Assembly: GCF_011745365.1 (NCBI RefSeq)
Contig: NW_024468916.1
Location: 2,215,630-2,279,629 of the forward strand
DNA from: Cryphonectria parasitica EP155
Taxonomy: Eukaryota; Ascomycota; Sordariomycetes; Diaporthales; Cryphonectriaceae
Length of the DNA stretch: 64,000 bases
Reading direction: 5' to 3'
Under the pieces are notes generated by a model. The model saw only the letters and a program-made list of their open reading frames with translations. It was not told where the DNA came from and did not search any database. A program made the position numbers and the translations under genes. This document shows, one piece after another, positions 51,101 to 63,128 of this stretch (its first letter is position 1; each line of letters starts with the position of its first letter).

Positions 51101-52991
51101 CTTTTCTAATCTCGATCTTTCGTTTTTCTCTTGTCATCCGCTGGATTCGGAATCCCTGACACCTTGACACCTTCCCTCTCCCGCATTGACGACGGTCCTG
51201 TGTGCAGCGCGCGCGGCGGGCTTAGATACTTGACAGACCTACGACGACGGCTCCACTTGCATCCGAACAAGCCTCAACAACGGTCACGGAATCTTGACTC
51301 TTTCCATCACACCAACGTTGATTTTGAGTTTAAGCTGCTGCTGAGCATTGATTCATTCATTGTGCCCTTGGGAATCTGAGCCAATATTCGAAGCAAGATT
51401 CTTTGGACTTTTTTTTTCCCCCCTTCTTTTTCGTTTTCATCAGCCTCCTTCGAGTTCGCACCCGCTTTCGGAATACGACTACGTTCTCAGCCACTTTCAC
51501 CGCCCAGCCAAGGCCAGGACCGAACAACAAAATACAACAGTTACTCACCCTTGCCTTCCTCACGCAAAGAAGTGACCAGAAAAGGAGAAGAAAAAAACAA
51601 CAAGACCACATCTTGCGACCTTGGCGCACCTTCAGACAATCAGTCAACACAATTTTGCGCCTCAAGCCCCATCATCAATCATCATAGTCAACATCGTCAA
51701 CCAGGCAGAAGGGACTACTACAAACACGCTGAGACAGGTCGCCAGACGGTTCTGCGCAGCTGCGTACCAATCATCACCTGCAAAAGTTCAGGCAGATCCC
51801 TCCGAGTCAGGCTTCCGTTGCTCGTGGCCCCCCCTTCTGCTGCAGCCCATCGAGCCCGCTGAGCCAGTCAGAGTCCCCTAAGTCGACTTTTGTCATTCTG
51901 GGCCCTGACGAGATCGACCCGGGTCTCGCCCGCTTGCACCACCTGTTTTTTTCTTCACCTTCCTGCAACCACAGCCAGCCGACACAACACAACGCAGTCC
52001 AGCCCAAGCCAGAACGGTCTATCCGCTGACTAGACCCAACCACCCAAAAACCCCACCATCTTTGGCAAAGGGTACGTACCTCGGGCGCCGCGCCTAGGGA
52101 AAGAATTGAGAAACGCCCTTGCCTCCCCCCGGTCTCGCCCCAACCTGGTCACCTCACCAAAATCCCTGCCCTGTCTGCAGCTTGTCTCAGGGCCACCCCG
52201 GCACCCCCCAGTAGCAACCCAAGGGTCCCCACCAGCAAAACCCGCCCCAGGCTCAGCCTCGTGAACAGGCAAAAGTCGCGTCACCCTCTTACGAACAAGC
52301 CCCAAGCCATACAAAGCCCCTTGGGACTTGGCTCAGGAGGCCCATCTATACAACAGCTACCTTGTCGTAAGTCACTAATTTCTGGCTCGCCCATTATATC
52401 AAAATACTTTATTTTCTCCTAGTTGTTTCCTCTCCTCTCTTGTTTGCCCTTTTCAGTTTTTATTTATTCTTTACCCCAGACAACCCCTCCCCTCCCAAAC
52501 CAGCCTCCCTCACACATTCAAGACTTCATATACCTCTCTACATCTGCTGCTGCACCCTTGATTCTACCTGTGCTCTCCATCGTCATTCTTTCATTCGTTG
52601 TTTGTCCCCACAGACAACACACACACAGCCTCTCAGCAGCAAGGCATATACTACTACCGACCCAACCCAACTTTCTTCTATTCATCATCCTCATCCACCA
52701 AGGCTCATTCAACTCATCCTTCCACACAGCCTCGAGGCATACAACTGACAAACTGACCTCGACCTTTTCCCTCATCAGCCGGTACAGCCCAACCACCAAT
52801 AGGGTTTCTGTGCTCACTCTTTTCCCTGCCCTTCTCTTCAACTTGCTGGTCAAGTGTAGAAAGGCAAATCCAAGAGGAAGAAAAAAAAAGGCTGCAGCCT
52901 CACCATCTCGCGAAGACTCATAAGGGAAACCTGGGCCCTCGCCACACACAAATTCATCCTTCACTCCCAACCACACATCACTTAACTCACC
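51100..52991 (+). other. Probable long, spliced 5' leader of the Pcl cyclin gene
   Basis: Over 1.8 kb the plus strand is biased to C, A and T with few G, the composition of fungal leaders, and runs without a break up to the cyclin ATG. Two leader introns fit: 52367-52422 (GTAAGT donor, CTAAT branch, TCCTAG acceptor) and, less surely, 52072-52180 (GTACGT donor, CTGCAG acceptor). Several short upstream ORFs are present. Transcription start is not identifiable by eye. Confidence 0.4.
52367..52422 (+). other. Putative 56 bp intron in the cyclin leader
   Basis: GTAAGT at 52367, CTAAT branch-like site at about 52374, T-rich stretch and TTTTCTCCTAG ending at 52422. The branch site is close to the donor, which lowers confidence. 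Confidence 0.4.
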
Positions 52992-54434
52992 ATGGCATCA
53001 CAAACATTCTACACGGCTCTCAGCCCTGCAGAGCTGAACGCCAGGGCTCTGGACGAGTTTATCTATGAGAGGGTCTCGGACGACATGATTAGCTATCTCG
53101 CACAGGCAGCACGGGATGTCATCCGCTGTGACGAGAGCATGATGCCCCCTTCGCCCACCACGGCAGCATCACCTGCACCTGCATCCTACCAGCCCTACAA
53201 CAACAGCTCAAGGTTACCCATCACCCCTCCCAGGAGTCCTCCCCCCGTGGCCTCTGGAGACAAGTTCCTCCCCTCGCTCGAGGAATTCATCTACAACCTG
53301 GTCTGGTCCTCAAACGTCCAGGTCCCCACCCTCATGTCGACCCTGGTCTACCTGAACCGTCTCAAGTCTCGGCTCCAGCCCGAGGCCAAGGGCCTGAGGT
53401 GCACCGCTCACAGGATCTTCCTGGCCGCCCTGATCCTCACCGCCAAGTACGTCAACGACAGTTCGCCCAAGAACAAGCACTGGGCCAGGTATACCGAGAT
53501 CTGGGACGACGCCAACGGGCCCCGCAGGGACTACAAGGGCCGCGAGCGCCCTGCTGACTTCCAGTTCTCTCGCACCGAGGTCAACCTGATGGAGAAGCAG
53601 CTTCTGATGCTCCTCGAGTGGGAGCTCCGTATCACCAGGGAGGACCTGTACCGCGAGCTGGACCTCTTCCTCGAGCCCATCCGCCAGAGAGTCTCCGCAC
53701 AGCACGAGAGAGAGTTGCGCCGCATGGAGGCCAAGGCACTTCGTGCCGAGGAGGCGAGGCGCAAGGCGGAGGCGGAGGCGGCGGCAGCAGCGGCAGCAGC
53801 GAGGGAGGCGGAGCTGCAGCAGCAGAAGGAGCAGGAGGAGGCAGAGGCCCGCATGGCCGAGCTGTGGGCGCACGCTGAGATCACCAAGACGACGTCCTCG
53901 GCTGCACTGTATGCCACACCGCCCGAGAGCCCTCGCCACAAGTACTCGCACTCGCGCTCTTCCTCGCGCGATACCCGTTACACTGCCGACTCGATGCCCG
54001 GCCTGGAGAGCAGCAGCTCTAGCTCCAGCGCCCGCAGCATCAGCAGCTCGCCCTCGTACGACGGCTACACGGCCTCCCTCAACGGCAGCACGGGTGCCAC
54101 CACCCCACCATCAGAGACCGGCGTCCAGGACCCTTACTTCTATAGCAACATGGACTACGCCGACAGCTCGTACGACCCGCCCGTGGAGATCATCGTCGCA
54201 CAGCAGCAGCAGCAGAAGCAGAACAACACCAAGGTGCCCTACTACCACGACCAGGAGCTGCCCGAGCTCCCTCGCGTGCCGCAGCTGGCCAAGCAGAAGT
54301 CGCTGCTCCCGTACGAGATCAGCCCCGACGAGCTGCGCGAGCTGGAGACAGGCGTCACTGGTGCCAAGAGGAGCCGTGTCAGAGGCATGTTTGGGCGTAT
54401 CTTCAGCTCTGGGTCTGGCGTCGCTGCGCGATGA
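52992..54434 (+). CDS. Pcl1/Pcl2-type cyclin (Pho85-CDK partner)
   Basis: Single exon, 480 residues. Pcl cyclins activate the Pho85 (CDK5-like) kinase in G1 progression, polarity and morphogenesis. The cyclin box covers about residues 91-220: LPSLEEFIYNLVWSSNVQVPT, STLVYLNRLKSRL, CTAHRIFLAALILTAKYVND and FSRTEVNLMEKQLLMLLEWEL are diagnostic of the Pcl/PHO80-like fold. After it comes a long Ala/Glu/Gln coiled-coil-prone helix (about 235-295), a Ser-rich linker, a Gln tract (HSQQQQQKQ-type, near 54200) and a basic C-terminus. There is no destruction box that I can recognise; Ser/Thr-Pro and PEST-like segments in the tail could control turnover. It is preceded by an 11.3 kb gene-free region, unusual in this window. 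Confidence 0.9.
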   Translation: MASQTFYTALSPAELNARALDEFIYERVSDDMISYLAQAARDVIRCDESMMPPSPTTAASPAPASYQPYNNSSRLPITPPRSPPPVASGDKFLPSLEEFIYNLVWSSNVQVPTLMSTLVYLNRLKSRLQPEAKGLRCTAHRIFLAALILTAKYVNDSSPKNKHWARYTEIWDDANGPRRDYKGRERPADFQFSRTEVNLMEKQLLMLLEWELRITREDLYRELDLFLEPIRQRVSAQHERELRRMEAKALRAEEARRKAEAEAAAAAAAAREAELQQQKEQEEAEARMAELWAHAEITKTTSSAALYATPPESPRHKYSHSRSSSRDTRYTADSMPGLESSSSSSSARSISSSPSYDGYTASLNGSTGATTPPSETGVQDPYFYSNMDYADSSYDPPVEIIVAQQQQQKQNNTKVPYYHDQELPELPRVPQLAKQKSLLPYEISPDELRELETGVTGAKRSRVRGMFGRIFSSGSGVAAR

Positions 54435-57400
54435 TCAAACCTTTTTTTTTTTTGTCATTTTTGTTGTCTCTTGCCCTTTATCATCACGGAAATAAAAAGC
54501 GCGGCGTTTTTACACAGGGGAAAGGACACATCATTATTATACACACACACACACAACTCTCAACAACACGCATAGGATCGAGCAAGGCGGTTGGAACACT
54601 CAACAGTGACGAGATTCACCTGTTTTATTTGACTTTTCCTCTCTAAAGGCTGGTTCAAGGTGCTAGGCGTTTTAATCATGATTGCATATTTTGTCAGCTA
54701 TTCGTGTGTTGTCATTCACACCGATCGGCTAACTAATTTCCTAATAACTCTTGTTGTGTTTTTTTTCTTGGGGAAAGGCATGATGAGGGACATGAGCGGA
54801 TGAGCGTCAACGATACCATCTCATTTGCATTCTGGGAGGCGGATGGGGGAAGAGGAGAAGAAGAAGAAGGTAGCATAACCCAAACCAAATCAATCCAAGA
54901 ATCCGCCGGACCAAGAGATTCGGTGGAGTCTGTGTGACAAACTACCACTACAGTCCCTGCTTCACTTTGATTCCCTTGTGACTTTGTGCCGCATCAAGTG
55001 AGTGAATGTTGGCTTCACTAACAGGGGGCTTCGATTACTCTCGTACTAAATAAATAGCAATTACTTCAAGTTAGTTAGCTCGTCTACGCCCGACTGCTGT
55101 GTGATTCTCCACAAATTGTATACATACGTGGACATTCAGCTACATCTCATTCACATGGATTTCATTACATGCATGCAGGGCATAATGCCCAACACCAATT
55201 GGGCATTCGTCAAAAGGAAAAGCGGAAGAAGGGGCGGAGAGGAAAAGAAAAAATAAAAGCAAGGGGACAGGAAAAGACCTAGCCGGTCAGCCAGTGCCCA
55301 CGTGTCCGGTCGGCGGGGCTTCTCTGCCAGGATTCAATAACTACTGCTGGAATGTACAACACATCATGATGTAGGAGAGAAGCACAGTATGGGGGTGGAT
55401 TACGCATTGATCGTATTGCCAGGGCAGAAAGAAGAAAACACTGCCACCCCTTCTCCCCCTCTTCGCAACACGGACGCGCAAAGCCCCCACCAAAGCCCAG
55501 CGGAGCCAGGGAAGGGGGGGGGGGGACAAAGAAAGAAAAAAGAGAAAAGAAAAGAAAAAAAAGCAGGCAACCCAGAGCGTGAATCCTGATTTCTGGATAT
55601 CGGGACATTTGAGCGAAGAGTAAAGGCCGAGCAAGAGAGGAAGAGTGTGTGTGTATGAGAGAGAGGGAGAGAGGATGGGCCACGTCTAGGTGGTGGATGC
55701 CGAAGAATTACCGGGTCACACTGATTGCCTCGGATTCCCTCTTTTGCTCGAGACTCGCATTGTCGAAGAGGGGGCCCGGCCAGCTGGGGAATAAAAGTGG
55801 GAGTTTTTTTTCTTTCTCTTTCCTCTCGTGTGGATGGAACACATTGGTGGGGTGGTTAGAGAGCAAAGTGTCGGTCAGGAGAGGATGGGACGGGGGGGCG
55901 TCTGGCAGATGGGCGTGGTATACACGCAGTCACTTTGGGCATCAAGCATAAATCTGCGTGGGTCATGGCTTTCGGCAGATTTCTGGCATTGCGGATCCAT
56001 GGATGATGATTCTTCCAAATTTTTCGGTATGAAGCAACGGCATGTTGGGATGCAGCATGTGCCCTCGTTTGGGGACAGAGCTGGTCATGTTCATGGTGGC
56101 TGTGCATGTGAGCAAACTCAATTTCATGTCTACAGTCTTGATAGACCAGCTATGTATACAAAATTATTTTGGTGCTTGTGTTTGGAACATATATATATAT
56201 ATATATTGTCTTCTCATATGGAAGAAGTTAAGGATGAAGTTGAAGGCCAGGTCTCCACCCTCACAGACCCGTTGTGAGAAACCACAACAACTGACCGGCA
56301 TCCTTTCATTCGAAGCAGCTATAACGAACGCCGTTGCTAGACATGCCTCGCATGTATAGTCTCCTCTCGGAACCCGCTCGCGAGATAGTATACTGCATGT
56401 GTAGTCATTTTCGTCTACTAGGCGGTTCTGGAACGGTCGATACCAACGCTACGGACTGGGCGTGCGCGACGCATGCAGTATAGGCCTAGCCGCCTGCACA
56501 TAATCATCGTTGGGGGTTGAGCTTAAAAGTCCTTGTGCCGGCGTGTAGGCGGAGCGCGCATCGGTATCAGTATCGGACTCCGGTCGGATTTTTGGTTCCG
56601 TCTTTGGGTTTGCGAGGCTGTTCCGTTCCGTGTGTTGTCATTCGTGCAAACCCGACCTAGGGACAACCAGCCAACGAACGCACCGAGAGGGTCGACATGT
56701 AACCACCACAGGGTCCCTTTGCCCACTAGGCATTACTGTCATCATCGTCATCATCAAAGCACTGCCGACCTACCGTAATACGATGCCGATTTTCTGGTTG
56801 GACATATGTATGACTGCTTGATCCGGACTGTAACAGGCAAATGTGACACTTTCGCGGCCATCAAGGAGGACCATCACCACCAAAAAGCTGACTGCCCCCG
56901 CCATCCTGACCTGCGACGCGGCCGCCTCTTGAAGCGAAGGGAATCATGGGCCAGCAATTAGCCGAGTGCGGGGGCAGGGGTGAACAACAAACTAACAAGC
57001 AGAAATCGCTTTGACGTCAGACGAAACCCCGCCGAGAGAAGTCTTTTGTCAGCGGTTTGGGAAGCCTGGGGTCTCCTTCATCGCCAGCCCTTCTGCCTGA
57101 GAAATGCGCCCATGCACACGACGACCCTTGGCAAATTCATATTCCATGTTGTCTTCTTACCTCTACAAGGAAGGGTAGGTACTGTTCAGAACCGTGCATG
57201 GCGAGTGTGATTGGCTTGTCGTGCGAGGCTCGGTTTGCTTGCTCCTCCACCCTCCAGCCATTTCCTTTTCCTCGCAAGAAGGGGTCGATGTGCACTTCCA
57301 AGATTCCATGCATGCGAGCATCGTCATGATCTGCCATGCCATATTCTCTGCCCTGCCTCTCCTCTTCAGCTGACTGGGGTCGCGGTACGAGGGTGGATGG

Positions 57401-59182
57401 AGCTTTTGTCGCCCGGGGGCGCACGGGTGTCAGATCGCAGGGGCGGGCGCTATTGATCCTTCGAGTATATAAAAACAAAATTGATTTGAAAATTTGAAGA
57501 ACTGACTGCCGATGGAAACATCCTAATTTCCGTATTCGGATTGAAGGCATCTCCCCCCCCCCCCCAAAAAAAAAAAATCTGTCAACCTCTTACTCTCTTT
57601 CCCCCCTCGCCTTTTTTTTGTCACTCCATATCGTGTTGATCGTGTGTCCCCACAGCGACGGGGCGGCGAAAACCTGCCATAGCCACATACGGTGGGACAG
57701 AACAGGCCAGCTGGATCTCGAAGAAAGCCTGAGCCACTGTGCTTGTGCCGAGGTATCAAGAGAGCGAGAAAAAGAGAGAAACCGGAAAGCGAGCCCGCAA
57801 AAGAGGTGAGCCGGCTGTGCTCCCCAGGTGTTAGTTACCATAATTGGGCAAGCACAAATGACAGGTCTGGAGCGGTGGAACGAGTTAAAGAGCGTTGCGC
57901 GTCGCGTACGGGATGTGGGTGGCGAGCGGGAGCTAGACGGGAAAAGAGGTACTATGTACAGAGCATGAGCTGTGCAGCCCCTGCATACTTTACTCTTGGG
58001 TGCAAGGCGGCCTCATGTGGCGTGTGGCGTGTGGCGTTTTGAATGGCTGCAAGTTATAAAGCGTCGACGGTGGCGCAGCAGCCAGTCTTTAACCCACTCT
58101 GCCAATCTCGAGAAAGCGGCAAACAGACCATGCTAATCTGTATCTGTATTTCTCAAAGGCCGAGTAACTACCTATCATGGTACAACTACAGAGGCAATTA
58201 GTAGAGCTGTCACTTATCGTAGGGCTACGCTAGTCAGTGATGACGGCTTGCAGATACTGCAGATGGTCTATCTCTTGCAATCAAGCAGTTCTAGACCTGT
58301 CTTGTGAAAGTACAAAGTATGCTTGACCATTGATAATGAATAATAAGCAAATGACTGTCTATGAAGTCTAATGCCAAGTACCATGTATGGTGCCATGCAT
58401 GCCATGAAGCATGTAGCTATCATAACAGTAGTATTGTTTGTCTCCCACGTGGGCTAATTCTCCTATGGAACACATCATCTGGCTTTCCCCTGCATCAACA
58501 CATGTAGTTGTCACCAGTAGCTGGCAGATCATTGGTAAACAAAGGGTGGGTTCATGCACACATGTTGAAGATCAGTCTGTAGACTGCAGTCAATTTGTAC
58601 GCTATTCGTCCTTGAAAGACCCACCCCCGCCCTCGCAAATCCTGGTTCACTGGTCACCCCTCCTCCAATTCTCAATTCATCCCCACTAAACCTGTCTACT
58701 CACTGCACGTGTGAACCACAACCTTCATCCACATAGAATGTTCAAAACACAATCAGTGAAATGAGAGAGAAAGATATGAAATTGACTATCAGCTTCTTTG
58801 TCTTCAAAGATCATCATGGAAGAGCAATTTCCAATTTACCAAGCCGGCAGCTTATCAGTGGGGCTTCGGCCTTCTCCGAGGTCCATGAGCCGAATCGCAA
58901 AATCGCGTCAGTGTAGATGCATATGATCGATCCAGTCATAGCAATTCACTGGCTAATGTACATACTCTACACCAAATACAGATATAGACCAGCCCCCTGG
59001 GCTCATAGCGTGCATAACTTTTTTCTTTCTTTTTTGTCGTTTGGTGTCTTGTGTGAACCAGCCTGAGAAGTTGTGCCCTTCCTCTCTCTCACTCTTCTGC
59101 TGCCAGCTCCCACTGCCCACCTGCTCGTGTGTCAAGCCAGAAAAGAAAGCTGCAAGATTTTGCCAACACCACCATCATCATC
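54435..59182. other. Gene-poor region between the Pcl cyclin and nucleoside hydrolase genes
   Basis: 4.7 kb with only short frames lacking codon bias. It contains a G12 run near 55515, an AT dinucleotide tract at about 56189-56206 and a C13A12 block. The left end holds the cyclin terminator; 58050-59180 is AT-richer and should be the promoter of the nucleoside hydrolase gene. Confidence 0.45.
57553..57577 (+). repeat. C13-A12 double homopolymer
   Basis: Thirteen C followed at once by twelve A. Related C-then-A blocks occur at 19703-19731 and in an ADH intron near 62750-62771. Confidence 0.9.
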
Positions 59183-60743
59183 ATGAAGGTCACAGCTATC
59201 ATCCTCTCTCTGGCCACCGCCTCCCTGGCGGCCCCGAGTCCCGTCAAGCGCCACCTGAACGCGCGCCAGAACGACTCGTCCACTTGTGGCAGCACCAAGA
59301 TCATCCTGGACAATGACTGGAGCACCGCCGGCTTCATTCCCTACCTGATGGCCCTCAACGCAGGATGGGACGTCCTGGGTCTCGTGGGCGACACCAGCAA
59401 CTCGTGGGCCCTGCAGACCAGCCTGCACGGCCTCGCCACCCTTGAGGTGGGCAACCTGTCGTCGTGTATCCCCGTGTATAAGGGCTCCGACTACCCCCTT
59501 ATCAACACGCCCGAGCTGTTCCAGACCTGGGAGGACCTGCACGGCGACCTGGCATGGGTGAGTAACTCTCATTTTTATATGCGCAAGAGAAGAGATTGAG
59601 ATAGGGAGGGGCAGAGATGCGTAGATTCACCGTGACTAACACCTGTTCCTCTTATCCAGCAAGGTGCATTCGCCCCCGAGAACCTCACCTACGAGGCTCT
59701 CGGCTATGACCCTACCTCTGGCAACCCAGACCGGGTCGTCAAGGCTGCCTTCTACGAGGGCTACCCCAACAGCACCCTCGCCGGCATTCACGCTGCCGAG
59801 TGGATGGTCGAGCAGGTCCGCAAGTACCCTGGCGAGGTCATGATCTACAGCGGAGGCGCCCTGACCAACATCGCCATGGCCGTCCGCCTCGACCCGGAGT
59901 TTGCCACCCTGGCCAAGGGACTGGTCATCATGGGCGGGTACATTGATGTCACCCTTCTGCAGACCTCTGGTTCTACTCTGCAGGCCGACCTGAACTCGGA
60001 TGTGAGTAACGATAACAGTGTGAAAACCAGCAGAAAGAGAAAGAGAGAGACAGAGAGGAGGAAACGTGAAGTTGTTTGACTGACGCTGTGAGGGTGATAC
60101 AGATCAACCTGAAGATTGATCCTGAGGGTGCAAAGGCGGCTCTTACGGCACCTTTCCCCGAGATTAGTGAGTACCAAGTCCATGTCTTGTGTCTTAGGAA
60201 GAACATCCATTGACTAAATATGTTTGTAATCTAGCTATCGTGGGCAACGCTGCCAACCAGGTGTTCCCTGATCAAGCCTACCTGGACGAAGTCTACGAGG
60301 TTAAGAACGGATACACTTCTCTGTTCTACGACTACTACGGCACCTCGGTATGTCTCTCTACGTAGACCTCAATGATGGTCACAGACTGGCGATGCTGATT
60401 TGTTGAATTCTCTAGTTCCCCTTCTGGGACGAGACAGCCATGTTCTCCGTCTTGGACTCTGACAATGTCCTCAACTCGACTACCTGTAAGTCTCTCCTTC
60501 GTTTCGTTTGTCTTTTTTATAAAACAAAAAGAAACCTAACAATCATATCTAGTCTACTTGGATGTCGACACCGCCTACTCCAGCCCTTACTACGGCAACA
60601 TCATCGGCTACCAGGAGGCCCTGCTTCCCCGTGCCCAGACCCTGCAGAAGGTGAACTTTATCTACGAGGTCGACGGCGACAAGCTCAAGTCTACCATCAA
60701 GGAGTCCCTGCAGTACCCCAAGACGTGCGCGGATCTGGCTTAG
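59183..60743 (+). CDS. Secreted inosine/uridine nucleoside hydrolase-like protein with altered metal motif
   Basis: Six exons: 59183-59557, 59660-60001, 60103-60166, 60235-60347, 60416-60485 and 60553-60743; 384 residues. A signal peptide (MKVTAIILSLATASLAAP) is followed by a Lys-Arg site (VKR) that suggests Kex2 processing. The family hydrolyses the N-glycosidic bond of ribonucleosides with a Ca2+ site built on DxDPGxDD. Here the matching segment is IILDNDWSTAG: the first two Asp are kept, but Pro-Gly and the final Asp pair are changed to Trp-Ser and Ala-Gly. Other family blocks are present: MIYSGGALTNIAMAVRLDPE, IMGGYI, TIVGNAANQVF and FWDETAMFSVL with a possible late Asp ligand. All splice junctions keep frame. 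N-glycosylation sites are present. It may be a divergent active enzyme, a binding protein or a pseudoenzyme. Confidence 0.82.
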
Positions 60744-61430
60744 GTCTGTTGGGTAATGTTCTTATGTGCCCGAGAGGTTGTTTGTCAACCACAAAAAATG
60801 CGTACGACTAGTGTTGCGGAAGACGTGGTTGGTATCAGTCATGTCCTCCTCACTGGAACGCTTTAGATAAAACTACATGATAATAATTAAAATATAATTA
60901 TTGATGAAGAAAAACCAGGGGCTTTGAATGCCACATCTTTCGTGATAAAACCTGTCCTTCCCTGATTTCCATGTTCAGATCCAAGACAACAGCGACGCCC
61001 AGTCGGCAGAAGTAGCAAATACAACCCGACCCCGCCCCCGCCCAACCAAGAAATCCAACCGAGCACAGGAGGGGACGGGTGAATCTTGGCACCAGCTTCG
61101 TACTAATAGTGGTGAAGAGGATCATCAATCCACCTTGGAGAACAGTTTCAGACCATTCCCTTCCAATGTGAACCCCGCGTTGCTGTGGTTCCTCTGGGGC
61201 GTTCCCCCGCGGGGAAATAGGATCGTCATCGGACGCCCACTGCGAGACAGCCGAGTTGGAGAACTGCCCAAAGGGGGGCGCCTTCCGTACTTTATGACGA
61301 TCCACGACCAATCCTCTCTCTTTTTACAGCGTATCGTCTTCATTCTTACTTGCCTCACCTTCTTATTGGCATTACCATATTCTCCCTCCCCCTTCTCATC
61401 GAATAATCAATTAAACAGCAGAATTTCAAT
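60744..61430. other. Intergenic region and ADH promoter
   Basis: Tandem spacer holding the nucleoside hydrolase terminator (AT-rich, 60860-60900) and the ADH promoter, which has a GC palindrome at 61205-61214 and a T/C-rich stretch at 61310-61400. Confidence 0.5.
61205..61214. promoter_or_regulatory. CCCCGCGGGG palindrome, candidate CreA/Mig1-type site pair
   Basis: Perfect 10 bp palindrome about 217 bp upstream of the ADH start. Each strand reads GCGGGG, which fits the CreA consensus SYGGRG. Carbon catabolite control of an alcohol dehydrogenase would be plausible but is not shown. Confidence 0.35.
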
Positions 61431-63128
61431 ATGGCAGGCGAGCCTTTACCCGACAAATTCAAAGCGGCCGTCTACGACAAGCCCGGAGAGATCTCCACCA
61501 AGGTGGTCGAGAAGGACATGCCAGAACCTGCTGCTGGAGATGTACTGATTCGACTGTATGTATGAGCCCTGCTGACCCAATATGTTTCCCTTTCTTCCTT
61601 CTTCATCTCTTTGTCTCCTCTCTTGTTCCCCTCTTGACCGGCGTAACTGATGAGAAGGTCCTGGCAGCACCCACTCGGGCGTATGTCACAGTGACTTGGG
61701 CCTCATGACGAACAAATGGGCTCATACGCCCGCTCCTACGGCCGAGGGCCAGGTATGTCAAAGGCCGGCGCATGAGGGCCGAAGGTGTGGAGAGGGTGTT
61801 GCCCAAGACTGGCTAACGGTGGACACTAGGTTGGTGGTCATGAAGGTGTCGGACACATCGTCAAAATGGGACCGGGAACAGAGAACTCTGGGGTGAAGGT
61901 GGGAGATCGGGTTGGTATCAAGTGGCTCGCGGCCATCTGCGGGAGCTGTCGTACGTATAAAATTTCTTGCCCGTCAAAATCTTCCTCTCTCTGCCCCGTC
62001 TTACTCTGTCGCCATTTAGCTAACACTGCAGACCAGCGGCCTGTCTGACTGGACACGATGCCGTCTGCTTCAACCAGAAAATCTCAGGGTTCTACGTAAG
62101 ATGTTGTCGTCCCCGCCCCATCTGTCTAATTCTTCATCTGACTAGCGATTGAACAGTGGCCTGGCACTTTTCAACAATATGTTACCAGCCAGGCGACTTA
62201 TGTTACGCCGATCCCCGAGTCGTTAGCATCGGATGTCGCTGCGCCAATGTGAGCTCCGCCCAGTCTACTGAGGACATGGTCTTTTTGTTTTTATCGTAGG
62301 CTGACACGAGCATCTCATAGGTTGTGTGCCGGTGTGACATGTTATAGTGCCCTGCGCAAGTCGAATGCGCGGAGCGGGGAGTGGGTTGTTCTATTGGGCG
62401 CAGGTGGTGGTGAGCAGTTATCCACTTCTTCTTCCACGTTTTGGGTTTCCTTTTGAATATATAGCATGAACCGATATCAGGTCGCTGACAGAGCCATTAA
62501 TTTTACCCCCACAAAAAGGCCTTGGACATTTAGCAGCCCAAATTGCATCCCGTGGTATTGGCCTCAGGGTGATCGGCATCGACGCAGGGAGCAAGAAGGA
62601 CTTTGTCCTACAGTCCGGGGCAGAGCACTTCATCGACTTCACCGCCACCAAGGATGTAACCAAGGAGGTCCACGACATCACAGGAGGGCTTGGAGCTCAT
62701 GCTGTCGTGGTTTTGACGGCCTCGAACGGTGCATATGCCATGTGAGTCCCCCCTCCCCCCCAAAAAAAAAAGAAGAAAAGAAAATACACATAACTTGAAA
62801 CAAAGATCTATGGACTTTCCACTGACCGGGCTGTCGCAGGTCCCTTGATCTTCTCCGCTTTGGCGGCACGCTCGTCTGCGTTGGCATCCCAGAGGGCGAC
62901 ATGGTGCCGATAGCAAACGCTTTCCCCGGACTACTGATCGCAAAGGCCCAGAAGATCGTTGGTGTCGCGGTGGGGAACCGTCAGGAGGCGATCGAGACGC
63001 TTGACCTTGCGGCTAGGGGCATCATCAAGACGCACTTCACCACTGATAAGCTGGAGAACCTCACGCAAATCTTCCAGGATATGCATGATGGGAAGCTCCA
63101 TGGACGTGTGGTCCTGGACCTGCAATGA
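61431..63128 (+). CDS. Zinc-dependent, NAD-type alcohol dehydrogenase (yeast ADH1-like)
   Basis: Eight exons: 61431-61555, 61668-61752, 61830-61950, 62037-62095, 62157-62248, 62321-62409, 62519-62741 and 62840-63128; 360 residues. The enzyme interconverts alcohols and aldehydes in the cytosol. Catalytic zinc ligands are Cys48 (SGVCHSD), His74 (GGHEGVGH) and Cys163 (MLCAGVT). The structural zinc Cys are 107, 110, 113 and 121 with the canonical C-x2-C-x2-C-x7-C spacing (CGSCPACLTGHDAVC). The NAD motif GAGGGLG is at 187-193. For exon 4 the acceptor at 62034-62036 is chosen because it gives CPAC; the exon 7 acceptor AAG is less usual. Intron 7 contains a C-then-A homopolymer block. Eight exons is many for this window. 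No mitochondrial presequence. Confidence 0.92.

Noticed and set aside
55828..56277. 149-codon frame in the gene-poor region
   Set aside because: No codon bias, contains an AT dinucleotide run read as Ile-Tyr repeats, no domain.
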